DNA of 64,000 nucleotides from positions 2,418,001 to 2,482,000 of the forward strand of contig NZ_FNSC01000001.1 in NCBI RefSeq assembly GCF_900105355.1. Reading direction: 5' to 3'. The notes under the pieces were generated by a model, which worked only from the letters and a program-made list of their open reading frames with translations, made no database searches and had not been told where the DNA came from. Position numbers and translations under genes: made by a program. Origin of the DNA: Pseudomonas anguilliseptica. Lineage in GTDB: Bacteria > Pseudomonadota > Gammaproteobacteria > Pseudomonadales > Pseudomonadaceae. How positions within the stretch are numbered: the first letter of the stretch is position 1; every line of letters begins with the position of its first letter. Of the stretch, positions 52,364 to 62,701 are shown piece after piece.

Positions 52364-52463
52364 GTAGGTTGGGTCGGGGCGCGTGGCCAGAGGAGCAAAG
52401 CGACGAAGCCCAACGAGACACGCCAATGCCTGTTGGGCTTCGCTGCGCTCAACACCAACCTAC
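52364..52463. repeat. 100-bp palindromic extragenic repeat
   Basis: The outer arms GTAGGTTGG (52364-52372) and CCAACCTAC (52455-52463) are perfect inverted repeats. Inner GCCCAACGAG and CTGTTGGGCTTCG segments form another stem. It belongs to the same GTAGG...CCTAC family as 2402-2471. It lies between the nitroreductase remnant and the 3' end of the DUF58 operon, a likely terminator position. Confidence 0.7.
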
Positions 52464-52486
52464 GTCGGCGTTGGCATTAGCCAATA

Positions 52487-53818
52487 CTAGAGTACGCCGG
52501 CCTTTTTCCAGGCCAGATAACTGCTCACCAGCTGCGGCCCCAGCTCGCTCGGCCGTGCATCCAGCACCGGTACCTTGTGGGCAATCAGGCGTTCGTGCAG
52601 GCCAGCGCGGGCATTCAGGTAGTCCAGGGTCCCGCAGTAGTCCAGGGCGCTGGAGAGATCCTGCACCGGGGTGTGGCGCAGGGTGTCCAGCACTTCCTCA
52701 CGCAGGCTGGCGACCAGCACGCGGTGCTGGCGGCTCAGGCGTTTGACCGCGCCTAGCAGTGCCTGGTCATCTTCATCACGCAGGTTGGTCACCAGCACCA
52801 CCAGGGCGCGACGCCGCTGCCGGCTGAGCAGGTTCTCCACGGCGGCGCTGAAGTCCGCCGGTTGCTGGGTGCTGCGCAGGTCGTAGAGCGCATTGAGCAG
52901 CACATTCAGCTGCGCCTGGCCTTTGACCGGAGCCAGGAAACGGTTCTGCTCGCTGGCAAAGGTTGACAGGCCCACCGCATCGCCCTGGCGCAGCGCCACG
53001 TAGCTGAGCAGCAGGGAGGCGTTGAGGGCATGATCGAAGTGCGACAGCTCGCCGTCCTGGCTGCGCATACGCCGGCCGCAGTCGAGCAGGAAGATGATCT
53101 GTTGATCGCGCTCATCCTGATATTCGCGGGCAATCGGTGTGCGTTTGCGCGCGGTGGCCTTCCAGTCGATCTGCCGCAGGGTGTCGCCGTCGCGGAATTC
53201 GCGCAGCTGATGAAATTCCTGACCCAGGCCGCGGCGTTGCTGCTGGCGTACGCCCAGCTGGCTGAGCCAGTCATCCACCGCCATCAGTTGCGCGCCGTAC
53301 AGCCGGGCGAAGTCCGGATAAACGCGGGTTTCACCGGCCACGGGCAGATAGCGGCGGGCGCGCCACAGGCCCATGGGACTGGGCAGGCTGACTTCGCACT
53401 GCGGGAAATGGAAATGCCCGCGCAGCAGTGGGCGCACGCGGTAGCTGACCTGAGTCTGTTCGCCGGGGTGCAGATCGACCTTGAGTGGCAAATGTTCGAA
53501 GGCCATATCACCTGGCAAGTGGTCGAACACCTCCACCTGAAGCGCACGGGTGTAGCTGTGGTGTAGATTCAGCCGCACTTCGCTCCAGCGCCCCAGCGGC
53601 AGGTTGCCGGGTAGATGGCGTTCGATGCGCGGCGAAGGTACTTGGCGCAGCAGCAGGGCGTCGATCAGCGTCAGGCCGAGCAGCACCAGCAGCAGACCCC
53701 AGTAAATCGTGGTAAAACTGTGTGGCACGGCAACGCCCAGGGCGCTGCAGATACCCAGCGCAATGCCGAGAACGAACAGACCGGCGAGCAGCGCCAGCAG
53801 CGCGCGCGAGGGCTTCAT
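52487..53818 (-). CDS. DUF58 protein with vWA-like domain and degenerate MIDAS
   Basis: 443 aa. Two N-terminal transmembrane helices (about 6-55) are followed by a beta-rich region and the DUF58 core GLGQEFHQLREFRDGDTLRQIDWKATARKR. The vWA-like strand reads IIFLLDCGRRM, where active MIDAS sites read DxSxS (D246 kept, both Ser lost). It is the last gene of the RDD-SpoIIM-DUF4129-DUF4350-MoxR-DUF58 operon, 40 bp after moxR. DUF58/MoxR pairs are thought to act as membrane-linked chaperone systems. Confidence 0.85.
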   Translation of the reverse strand: MKPSRALLALLAGLFVLGIALGICSALGVAVPHSFTTIYWGLLLVLLGLTLIDALLLRQVPSPRIERHLPGNLPLGRWSEVRLNLHHSYTRALQVEVFDHLPGDMAFEHLPLKVDLHPGEQTQVSYRVRPLLRGHFHFPQCEVSLPSPMGLWRARRYLPVAGETRVYPDFARLYGAQLMAVDDWLSQLGVRQQQRRGLGQEFHQLREFRDGDTLRQIDWKATARKRTPIAREYQDERDQQIIFLLDCGRRMRSQDGELSHFDHALNASLLLSYVALRQGDAVGLSTFASEQNRFLAPVKGQAQLNVLLNALYDLRSTQQPADFSAAVENLLSRQRRRALVVLVTNLRDEDDQALLGAVKRLSRQHRVLVASLREEVLDTLRHTPVQDLSSALDYCGTLDYLNARAGLHERLIAHKVPVLDARPSELGPQLVSSYLAWKKAGVL

Positions 53819-53858
53819 GCAGGGGTGCCTTTAAGTGCGGTTTTTTGCCAGGGACGGG

Positions 53859-54961
<1,103 letters not shown>

Positions 54962-54965
<4 letters not shown>

Positions 54966-56209
54966 AGGGCATTCCTGAGGGTTTGCAGGTTGGCGACCTG
55001 GCGGGTGAAGTCGGCGGCGGTCAGTCGCTGCTTGGGCAACGGCCGCATGGCTTGGCTGATAACGCTGGACGGCTGGCGGGTCAGGCGGCTAAGCACCTGC
55101 CACTGCTCGGCCACGGCGAGGCGTTCGAAACCGGGGTGACGATGGCGGGCGCGGCGCTGAATATCCTGCTGCAAGCCTTGCAGCAGGCTGTGCTGGCCGT
55201 TGTGGCGCAGGAGGAAGTCGGCGCTGCCGCGCAGGTGTTCCTGCAGCTGCCGGCGATTGCGGCTGGCGGGCAACAGCAGCGGGCCCTGGCGCATGCCCAG
55301 GTGCCATAGGCCGAATGCCAGCAACAGCGTCAGGGTGACCAGCGCTTGGGGGAAGTGTTCGAGCAGCAGGCTGAACAGGTCATCGCGGTCGGCGCGGTAG
55401 AGCAGGGTGACCTGGCTGTCCTGGGTCATGTACCAGAGCAGCCAGGCGTTGTCGTATTCGCCGATGCTCTGGTTCTGCCAGATCCAGCTGTCGCTGACCA
55501 CGCTGATCAGGCCATCGCCATGGTAGAGCTGCAGCAGGTGGGTGGCGGCGTCGCTGTTGGCCCAGGCGTGGGCACGGTTCTCGGAATCGTAGAGGTGAAA
55601 GTCGGTGTCGAAGTTGAAGTAGGCCGGCGCCTCTTCGTTTTCCAGATACAGCTGGGTCAGCTCCGGATAGGCATTGTCTGAATCCGTGGTTGCTTCTGCC
55701 TCAGCCTGCGGTTCGGCTTGCGGCTCAGCGTCGGCCGTGTCCTCTGCAGCTGCGTCTTCTTCCGCTGCTTCGCTGGCGTCCTCGTCAAGCTCTTCGCTCT
55801 CGTATTGCTGGATGCCCAGGCTGTCGAGCAGCAGGTCGCCGCTCTTGCCTTCATCTTCATCCCACAACCGTTCGGCAACAAACAGCAGGTGGCCGCCCTT
55901 GGCCGCCCAGGCCAGCAAGCGTTCGGCCTGCTTGGGCGTCATGCGGTTGCGGTCGCCGAGCAGCAGCAGGGTTTGCCCGGCGCTTGGCAGGTCTTTCATG
56001 ACCTCCAGGCCATCGGCGCGTTGCACCTGCAGGCCCTGTTTGCGCAGAAAGTGCTCAGCGGCGAGGTAAGGGTTGGCCCGGGCCTCGGGTGCGGGGCCGT
56101 GTTCGAGGGTTTCCTCATAGGGCGTGAGTTTGCCCAGCAGGTAGATGCCGAGCAGGCCGAGTACCAACAGCAGGCCGCTGCCGAGAAGGAACTGGATGCG
56201 CCGGTTCAT
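54962..56209 (-). CDS. DUF4350 membrane protein
   Basis: 415 aa. An N-terminal transmembrane helix (about 6-26) is followed by a DUF4350-type periplasmic domain (YLAAEHFLRKQGLQVQRADG, LLLLGDRNRMTPKQAERLLAWAAKGGHLLFVAE). A very acidic low-complexity insert of Glu/Asp/Ala/Gln (about residues 137-175) interrupts it. A second transmembrane segment near 290 and a basic cytoplasmic tail follow. The function is unknown; it is conserved beside MoxR/DUF4129 genes. 4-bp overlaps on both sides. Confidence 0.8.
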
Positions 56210-57783
56210 GCCTGCGCTCCCTGTTCGAACAGACGGCGCCAGGCATTACACAGGCCCTGCTTGAGCGCAGCTGGCGGCAGGCGATGGCCGTAGGCGAGGT
56301 TCTGCCAGTGGCGGGTCAGGGCCTGGCTGAAGTGGCTGAGGTCTTTCTGCTGCAGCGCCTGAACCAGTTGCAGCACTTCGGCTTCGGTGTGCGAGCTTTT
56401 CAGCGGCAGGCGCTGTTCGTGCAACATGCGGCTGAGCAAGGCGCGGTAAAGCAAGCCGAGGGCGGCGCGTGGCTGTTCATCCCAGAGTCGTTCCACTTCA
56501 CCGGGGATATCCGCTGGCAGGCTTTGTGGTGCCACTTCCAGGCCGAACAGCTGTTCTGGTGGTTGATAGGTGCGCCCTTGCGGCAAGCGCAGGCGTCCGG
56601 CAAAGGCGCTCAGCCAGTCGCGGTAGCGCCACAGCAGCCAGACGATCAGGCTGAACAGCACCGCCCATAGCAGCACCTCGAAGAACAGCGCCACGGCGTC
56701 GACGCTTTTCCAGAACTCGGTAAGTTTGAAGAACTTCTCCAGCAGTTCGATCAGGGCCTTGGCGTCTTCCTCGCTCGGCTCCTTGGGCTCTTCGCCGAGA
56801 CGCCAGCGGGTAACTGTTTCGCGGTGTTCGAAGGGCGGCTGGTCGAGCAGTTGGCCGACGCTTTCCTGCGCCTCCAGGCTGGTCAGCGGTTGTTTGAGCA
56901 GGCGTTCGGCCTCTGGCCCCATGGGGTCTTCAATCGGCAGCGGGCAGCTGCTTATGGATGCGGCGGCCATGGCACTGCTCGGCACCTGCATTAGCAGTAC
57001 GCCGCAGCCCAGCAGCAGGGCATAGGCCACGCCCGTCAGGCGCTGGCGTAGTTGGCGGAAGACCAGCTCGATGTCCCAGGCTTCCAGGGCGGTACGGCGG
57101 TTCAGGTAGAGGGTGAAGCCGCAGGCGACGTAGATCGGCTCCCAGAGAATCAGCAGCAGGACGTAGGTCAGGTTGGACAGATGCTCAAGCCACAACCACT
57201 CGCCCGAGGCCGCATTGATCAGGCTGTCCCAGGTCCAGTCCAGCTCCATCTGCGCCGGCAGCAGCATGTAGATAAAGCTGATGATGCCGAACCATAGTGC
57301 CATTTCCAGGTGTACGCCGACGATGGTGAGCCAGCTGGCGCCGCCCGCATCGCGCTGGCCGAGGACGATCAGGCGCTGGCTGCGTGCCTTGCCGGACAGG
57401 CCTTCGAGCTGCATCACCGGCAGGTCGAAACTGCGTGTGGGGCTTAGCCGGCGCCAGGTCAGGCTGGCCAGCAGTTGCGGTTTGAGCAGGCCGGGCAGGG
57501 CTTTCAGTGCCTGCTTGAGGCTCGGCGTGGCGCCGAACAGGGCATGCGAGAGGATATACAGCGGCAGGCGCTCAAAGGCCGGTTTCAACCACCAGAAAAT
57601 CAGCACCGCGATGCTCGGGTAATCCCACAGCAGCAGGCACAGCAGGGCGAAAATCGGCACGGTTACCAATGCCCAACTGAGCATCAATACGCCGGCATGC
57701 TGTTTGGCCAGCAACACGCCGAGGTCGACGGCTTCCCAGGCGCTACGGGGGCGGATGGCGACGCTGGCATCAGTCAGGCGCAT
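56206..57783 (-). CDS. DUF4129 membrane protein
   Basis: 525 aa from ATG 57783, with GAGG five bases upstream (GTG 57789 is the alternative). Several transmembrane helices lie in the N-terminal half and one near residue 370. The C-terminal DUF4129 domain has LGLLYRALLSRMLHEQRLPLKSSHTEAEVL, also seen at the end of some transglutaminase proteins. It overlaps the SpoIIM-like gene by 14 bp and the DUF4350 gene by 4 bp. Function unknown. Confidence 0.8.
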   Translation of the reverse strand: MRLTDASVAIRPRSAWEAVDLGVLLAKQHAGVLMLSWALVTVPIFALLCLLLWDYPSIAVLIFWWLKPAFERLPLYILSHALFGATPSLKQALKALPGLLKPQLLASLTWRRLSPTRSFDLPVMQLEGLSGKARSQRLIVLGQRDAGGASWLTIVGVHLEMALWFGIISFIYMLLPAQMELDWTWDSLINAASGEWLWLEHLSNLTYVLLLILWEPIYVACGFTLYLNRRTALEAWDIELVFRQLRQRLTGVAYALLLGCGVLLMQVPSSAMAAASISSCPLPIEDPMGPEAERLLKQPLTSLEAQESVGQLLDQPPFEHRETVTRWRLGEEPKEPSEEDAKALIELLEKFFKLTEFWKSVDAVALFFEVLLWAVLFSLIVWLLWRYRDWLSAFAGRLRLPQGRTYQPPEQLFGLEVAPQSLPADIPGEVERLWDEQPRAALGLLYRALLSRMLHEQRLPLKSSHTEAEVLQLVQALQQKDLSHFSQALTRHWQNLAYGHRLPPAALKQGLCNAWRRLFEQGAQA

Positions 57784-58750
57784 GCACACCTCGGCCAGCC
57801 AACAGCAGATAAGCCAGTACCAGCAGCCAGAGTGCAGCGCCGACTGCGTATTTGATCGCTGGGCTGGCCAGGTCCATGGATGACCAGTAGGCCTCGATAA
57901 ACGCCGCTAGCAGGAGAAACACGATCACCCCGCCGACCAGCCGCACACTGCTGCCAGCCGCTACGCGCAGAGCCTCGCCGCGTGGCAGGCGGCCGGGGAC
58001 CAGCAGCGCCCAGCCGAGCTTCAGGCCTGCCGCGCCGGCCAGGGCAATCGCAGTGAGCTCGAAAGAGCCATGGCCGATGACGAACGACCAGAAGGTTTCA
58101 CCGTAGCCGATCTGCGTCAGATGGCCGGCCACAGCGCCAATCATCAGCCCGTTGAAGAGCAGAAAGAACAGGCTTCCGAGGCCAAACAGCAGGCCGCTGG
58201 CAAAGGTCTGAAAGGCAATGCCGATGTTGTTCATGATGTAGTAGCCGAACATCATCCAGTCATCGCCGGAGTCGCGCTCGCTGAAGCGGCCGATGCGCCT
58301 GGCGTCGGGGTCGTACATTTTTTCCATCTCGCCAACCTGGTCTGGCGCCATGACCCCGTAGACCAGGTCGGGGAAGTGATACACCAGCGTGCCCATCAGC
58401 AGCAGGCTGCCAAAGAACAACAGGCTCGCGGCCACGACAAAACGCCATTCGGCGCGAACCAGGCGTGGAAATCCGGCCAGGATAAACCCGAGCAGTTGCG
58501 CTCCCAGAGGGCTGCGGTGGCGATAGAACTGCTGGTGGCCACGCATGGCCAGCAGCTGCAACTGCTCAATCAGGTGGCTGCTATAGCCACGGCTCTGCGC
58601 CAGGGCCAGGTGCTGGCACAGGCTGCGGTAGTTGGCCGCAAAGGCCTTGCATTGCTGGCTGTCGGCCTTGCCGCGCTCAAGGGCTTCGAGCTGCGTATTG
58701 AAGGCTTGCCACTCGGCCTGGTGCTGGTGTTCAAACAGGCTCTGTTTCAT
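57770..58750 (-). CDS. stage II sporulation protein M family (SpoIIM/DUF95) membrane protein
   Basis: 326 aa. A soluble helical N-terminus of about 95 residues is followed by multiple transmembrane helices. The family hallmark is NNIGIAFQTFASGLLFGLGSLF with IGHGSFELTAIALAGAAGLKLG. Despite the name, such proteins occur widely in non-sporulating bacteria. It is coupled to the RDD gene upstream by a 4-bp overlap. Confidence 0.85.
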   Translation of the reverse strand: MKQSLFEHQHQAEWQAFNTQLEALERGKADSQQCKAFAANYRSLCQHLALAQSRGYSSHLIEQLQLLAMRGHQQFYRHRSPLGAQLLGFILAGFPRLVRAEWRFVVAASLLFFGSLLLMGTLVYHFPDLVYGVMAPDQVGEMEKMYDPDARRIGRFSERDSGDDWMMFGYYIMNNIGIAFQTFASGLLFGLGSLFFLLFNGLMIGAVAGHLTQIGYGETFWSFVIGHGSFELTAIALAGAAGLKLGWALLVPGRLPRGEALRVAAGSSVRLVGGVIVFLLLAAFIEAYWSSMDLASPAIKYAVGAALWLLVLAYLLLAGRGVHAPD

Positions 58751-59469
58751 GTTGGCCCCAACAAGCCACGGGCAATCCCGTGGATTTGCTGTTCGGCCTG
58801 CTCGGCGGGCACCTGCAGAGGCTCGGCAAGGATGCTCGCCAGCTCCTGTCGCCGTGCGCTGGACAGGCTCTGCGCCCGCTCGGCAAAGCTGAGCAGGGCA
58901 CGTTGCTCACTCAGGCTCATGCTGAACGGTGCACGGATGGGCTCGGCTTGCGGTAGCTCGGGTGCTGTTGGGGCGTTATCGCGATACACCACCAGGGTGC
59001 CGGCGGCGATATCGCCGAGGCGCTTGAACGCTGGGTGATTCAGGCAGCTGAGAATGCCCAGGGTGTAGCCAAACGGCAGGATGTCGACGAAACGCAGCAG
59101 GTTGCGCGTGAGCGAGGCGGCCCAGCCAATTGGTGTGCCGTCATCATGAATAACCCGCAGCCCCATCATCTGTTTGCCGGGCGAGCGGCCTTGGTTGAGC
59201 ACTTCAAACAGCACCATGTACCACCAGGTCACCAGAAACAGCAGGATGGTGCCCAGGCCCATACCGAACTGGCCGAGCAACGCCAGTACGGTAAACAATA
59301 CGCCGAGCAGCGCACCGCGAATCAGCAGGTCAATACTGAATGCCAGCGCGCGCGGCACTAGACCGGCTGGACGCAGGATCAGGTCGATACCTTCCGGTGT
59401 TTCCACTTTATAGCGGGTATCCAGCAGCGGGCGTGCGGCGACTGAAGCAGGGGTTGGTGTGGGCGACAT
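58747..59469 (-). CDS. RDD family membrane protein
   Basis: 240 aa. The RDD domain (about 25-160) has LVPRALAFSIDLLIRGALLG, GRSPGKQMMGLRVIHDDGTPIGW and SLTRNLLRFVDILP. The C-terminal cytoplasmic tail is helical. It is the first gene of the MoxR operon; 90 bp separate it from the membrane-protein gene at 59560, whose stop lies upstream. Confidence 0.87.
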   Translation of the reverse strand: MSPTPTPASVAARPLLDTRYKVETPEGIDLILRPAGLVPRALAFSIDLLIRGALLGVLFTVLALLGQFGMGLGTILLFLVTWWYMVLFEVLNQGRSPGKQMMGLRVIHDDGTPIGWAASLTRNLLRFVDILPFGYTLGILSCLNHPAFKRLGDIAAGTLVVYRDNAPTAPELPQAEPIRAPFSMSLSEQRALLSFAERAQSLSSARRQELASILAEPLQVPAEQAEQQIHGIARGLLGPT

Positions 59470-59559
59470 CGGCAGACTGCGTCGAGGAAAGCCCGATGCT
59501 AGCTAGCAGCAGGCAGGGAAGCAACCGGCTCAGTGAGATGAGCCGGTATTTAGTGAGGA

Positions 59560-60321
59560 TTATTGCGGCGCAGGTAATACACCGAAGATGGTGCGATAGA
59601 GCACGCCCATAGCAATGACAAACAGCGGAATGGTCCAGACCAGGCCGACACCCAGCGGGATTGCGCTGACGAGTGTGATCAGACCGAGCAGCAGGAACAG
59701 GCCGAAGACCTTGAACCAGCGCTGGGTAATCGCCTTGCGCGAAGTTTCCAGGGCTTGCCACGGCGTCAGACCGCGCTCAACCACCAGTGGGATGGCCAGC
59801 ATATAGGCGATGGCCAGGTACAGACCGGGAATGATCAACAGGAACATGCCGAGGTAGATCAGCAGCATGCTGATAATCGCGGTAATCACCAGCGGCACGG
59901 TGCGGCCGAAGTGACTGAAAATGTCATTGAAGCTGATTGGCTGGTCGGCGGCGCGACGGATGCCGATCATGTTGATCCCCGCCATAAAGGGATAAGCCAG
60001 GGCCGAGGCCAGAATGCCGATGACCAGTTCTGCCACGACCGCGAGCATCGGACTGTCGCTGACTACACCCAGCAGGCCGAAAAAACCGCCAATCAGAAAG
60101 GACGCCGCGAGCAGCACAGCGTAGAACACCAGAAAGCCACCGATGATGATGCCTTTTGTGCCTTTTACCCGTTGCCAGGCTTCGCTGAGCAGGTCGCTGA
60201 TGTTGAAGTCATAGCCACGGCTCAGCGCTTCTTCGATGCTTGGCACCTGGCTGTCGCGTGGCGCTTCCTGCAGCGCACTGGCAGGTGCGGCGTAGGGATT
60301 GCTGGGGTTGATCTCACTCAT
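59560..60321 (-). CDS. multi-pass membrane protein of unknown function
   Basis: 253 aa. A soluble N-terminus with NPYAAPASAL is followed by about six transmembrane helices, a layout like BPSS1780/DUF975-type proteins. VERGLTPWQALETSRKAI is the typical short amphipathic motif of that group. AAGGA lies seven bases before the ATG. No function is assigned; it may share transcription with the RDD operon downstream. Confidence 0.7.
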   Translation of the reverse strand: MSEINPSNPYAAPASALQEAPRDSQVPSIEEALSRGYDFNISDLLSEAWQRVKGTKGIIIGGFLVFYAVLLAASFLIGGFFGLLGVVSDSPMLAVVAELVIGILASALAYPFMAGINMIGIRRAADQPISFNDIFSHFGRTVPLVITAIISMLLIYLGMFLLIIPGLYLAIAYMLAIPLVVERGLTPWQALETSRKAITQRWFKVFGLFLLLGLITLVSAIPLGVGLVWTIPLFVIAMGVLYRTIFGVLPAPQ

Positions 60322-60485
60322 GGGGCGTCCTTGTACGAGTGGTTAATCGAGCTTCCCACTTTAGTCGCCGCCAGGGCGCCCTACAAGGCGCAGACCCCAC
60401 GCGGGGCGTGCGCTGGTGCAAGGTTCTGCGCTTGTCTGCGTGATGCTGGCAGGGTGGTAGACTGCCAGCGCCCCAGCATCAGGAC

Positions 60486-61922
60486 ATGACAGTGACTTCC
60501 AGCCTCTTTTGGTACGACTACGAAACCACCGGTATTGATCCACGGCGCGACCGGCCGCTGCAGGTGGCGGGGATTCGCACCGATGAAGACCTCAATGAAA
60601 TTGCTGAGCCGCTGAACATCTACTGCCGGCCCAGCGACGACATCCTGCCGCATCCGGCAGCCTGTCTGGTGACCGGGATTACCCCGAGCAAGCTGGCGCA
60701 GCATGGCCTGGATGAAGTCGAGTTTATGAGTCGTGTGCATGCCGAGCTGTCGCAGCCAGGCACCTGCGGGGTGGGCTACAACAGCCTGCGTTTTGATGAT
60801 GAAGTGACACGCTACAGCCTGTACCGCAACTTCTTCGATCCCTATGCCCGCGAATGGCAGGGCGGCAATAGTCGCTGGGATCTGATTGATTTGGTGCGTA
60901 CGGCCTATGCATTGCGTCCGGAAGGCATCGTCTGGCCAGAAGACGAAGGCCGGGTGACGCTCAAACTGGAGCGTCTGACCGCTGCCAACGGCATTGCACA
61001 CGGTCAGGCCCACGACGCGTTGTCCGACGTGCGTGCGACCATTGCCCTGGCGCGCTTGCTGCGTAGCAAACAGCGCAAACTCTATGACTACCTGTATCAG
61101 CTGCGCAGTAAGCAGCGCGTGCAGGATCAAATACGCCTGTTGCAGCCATTGGTGCATATCTCCGGGCGTTATGCTGGTGCTCGGCATTACCTGGCGGTGG
61201 TCTTGCCGTTGGCTTGGCATCCGCGTAACCGCAATGCGTTGATTGTTTGTGACCTGCAGGCCGATATATCGCCGCTGCTCAATGAGTCGGCCGAGATATT
61301 GCGAACGCGTCTGTACACCCGTCGCGATCAATTGGCCGACGGCGAGTTGCCGATACCGCTGAAGTTGCTGCATATCAACCGTTGTCCGGTCGTTGCGCCG
61401 ATGAAGGTATTGCGCGCCGAGGACATTCAGCGTCTGCAGCTCGATGTGCCGGCTTATCAAGCGCAGGCTGAACAATTGCGCAGCAATCCTGGGGTGTGGC
61501 AGGAAAAACTTGCTCAGGTATATGCCGATGAGCAGTTTGCCGCTAATCAAGATCCTGAGCAGCAGTTATACGATGGTTTTATTGGTGATCGTGATCGCCG
61601 TTTGTGCGAACAGGTTCGGCGTGCCGAGCCGCAGCGCTTGGCAGAATCTGTTTGGTCATTTGATGATGAACGTTTGCCTGAGTTGTTGTTCCGTTACCGT
61701 GCGCGCAACTTCGCCGCGACGCTGAATGCGCAAGAGCAACAGCGTTGGCGAACATTCTGCCAACAGCGTTTGAGTCAGCCTCAATACGGGGCACCGAATA
61801 CGCTCGAACAGTTCAATCAGGCCCTTGCCGCAGTACTTCCTGATATTGGTGTGCAGCAGCAAGCTGTTTTGCTGGAGTGGCGTGATTATGCAGAACAGTT
61901 ACGTCAGCGTTATGCCCTGTAA
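60486..61922 (+). CDS. sbcB: exodeoxyribonuclease I
   Basis: 478 aa. A 3'-to-5' single-strand exonuclease used in mismatch repair and recombination. The DEDD exonuclease domain begins FWYDYETTGIDPRRDRPLQ (D and E), with NSLRFDDEVTRYSLYRNF and AHDALSDVRATIALARLL. An SH3-like and a helical C-terminal region follow. Full length. A bidirectional terminator lies between it and mvaT. Confidence 0.97.
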   Translation: MTVTSSLFWYDYETTGIDPRRDRPLQVAGIRTDEDLNEIAEPLNIYCRPSDDILPHPAACLVTGITPSKLAQHGLDEVEFMSRVHAELSQPGTCGVGYNSLRFDDEVTRYSLYRNFFDPYAREWQGGNSRWDLIDLVRTAYALRPEGIVWPEDEGRVTLKLERLTAANGIAHGQAHDALSDVRATIALARLLRSKQRKLYDYLYQLRSKQRVQDQIRLLQPLVHISGRYAGARHYLAVVLPLAWHPRNRNALIVCDLQADISPLLNESAEILRTRLYTRRDQLADGELPIPLKLLHINRCPVVAPMKVLRAEDIQRLQLDVPAYQAQAEQLRSNPGVWQEKLAQVYADEQFAANQDPEQQLYDGFIGDRDRRLCEQVRRAEPQRLAESVWSFDDERLPELLFRYRARNFAATLNAQEQQRWRTFCQQRLSQPQYGAPNTLEQFNQALAAVLPDIGVQQQAVLLEWRDYAEQLRQRYAL

Positions 61923-61966
61923 TTTGTGAGGGTAAAAGCTGAGTGCGTTGTTGAAACAGCGCTCAT

Positions 61967-61996
61967 AAAAAACGCCAGCATCGCTGGCGTTTTTGT
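61967..61996. terminator. bidirectional intrinsic terminator between sbcB and mvaT
   Basis: The stem AACGCCAGC / GCTGGCGTT with loop ATC is preceded by an A-run and followed by a T-run, so it can stop both converging transcripts. Confidence 0.9.
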
Positions 61997-62025
61997 TTGA
62001 AGCTTGTGGTGCTTAAGCGGCAGGC

Positions 62026-62400
62026 TTAGCCCAGCAGGGTTGCCCAGTCTTCAACGACGTCACCGCCCCACTTGGCTTTCCACTCTTTCAGAGTTTTGTG
62101 GTTGCCGCCTTTGGTTTCGATAACTTCGCCGGTGTTCGGGTTTTTGTACTGCTTAACTTTACGCGCGCGCTTGGTGCCAGCGGGCTTGGTGGTGCGGGTG
62201 GCTTTGCTGCCTTTAGCGTCTGGGTCAAGCATGGCAATGATGTCGCGCAGCGATTTCTGGTATTCGCCCATCAGTGCGCGCAGTTTGCCTTCGAATTCCA
62301 GTTCTTTTTTCAGTTTGTCGTCTTGCGACAGATTTTTCAGGCGATCTTGCAGTTCTTTGATGGCTTCTTCAGTGGCGCGGTATTTGTTGATCAACGACAT
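62026..62400 (-). CDS. mvaT: H-NS-like xenogeneic silencer MvaT
   Basis: 124 aa from MSLINKYRATEEAIKELQ, the canonical MvaT start; an upstream 14-codon extension is unsupported. N-terminal coiled-coil oligomerisation region (about 1-60), basic linker, and C-terminal AT-rich DNA-binding domain KGGNHKTLKEWKAKWGGD. It silences AT-rich, often horizontally acquired DNA and is specific to Pseudomonas, the best taxonomic marker in the window. The AT-rich 300-bp spacer upstream fits autoregulation (inference). Confidence 0.97.
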   Translation of the reverse strand: MSLINKYRATEEAIKELQDRLKNLSQDDKLKKELEFEGKLRALMGEYQKSLRDIIAMLDPDAKGSKATRTTKPAGTKRARKVKQYKNPNTGEVIETKGGNHKTLKEWKAKWGGDVVEDWATLLG

Positions 62401-62701
62401 GTTGGGTACCTGTATTTGGGATTGGCGATTAAGTGATAGCAATAGTAGTCAGGCACTTTTCACAAGTAAACCGCTTTGTCGGTATTTTTTATGAATTGTA
62501 TTGTTAAGTAGTTAGTTGAGTACGTGTTCTGTTGTACAGGATTGGTTATTTGCCAGTTATGACGGCGGTGTTTGCGCTATTTGCCTGGTTGCAACTGTTC
62601 GATCTTGCGCTATTGCTGCGCTGGCAAGCGCTGCTTGAGTACTGCAGTTTTTTCTGGCTGTGACTAGAATGGCCGACTTTATCTGAGCGCTGGAGCCGTT
62701 G
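62401..62701. other. AT-rich divergent spacer, mvaT-purU
   Basis: 301 bp without a gene, markedly more AT-rich than the rest (around 62400-62560 especially). It must hold the promoters of mvaT and purU, but I cannot place -35/-10 boxes with confidence. Confidence 0.5.
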
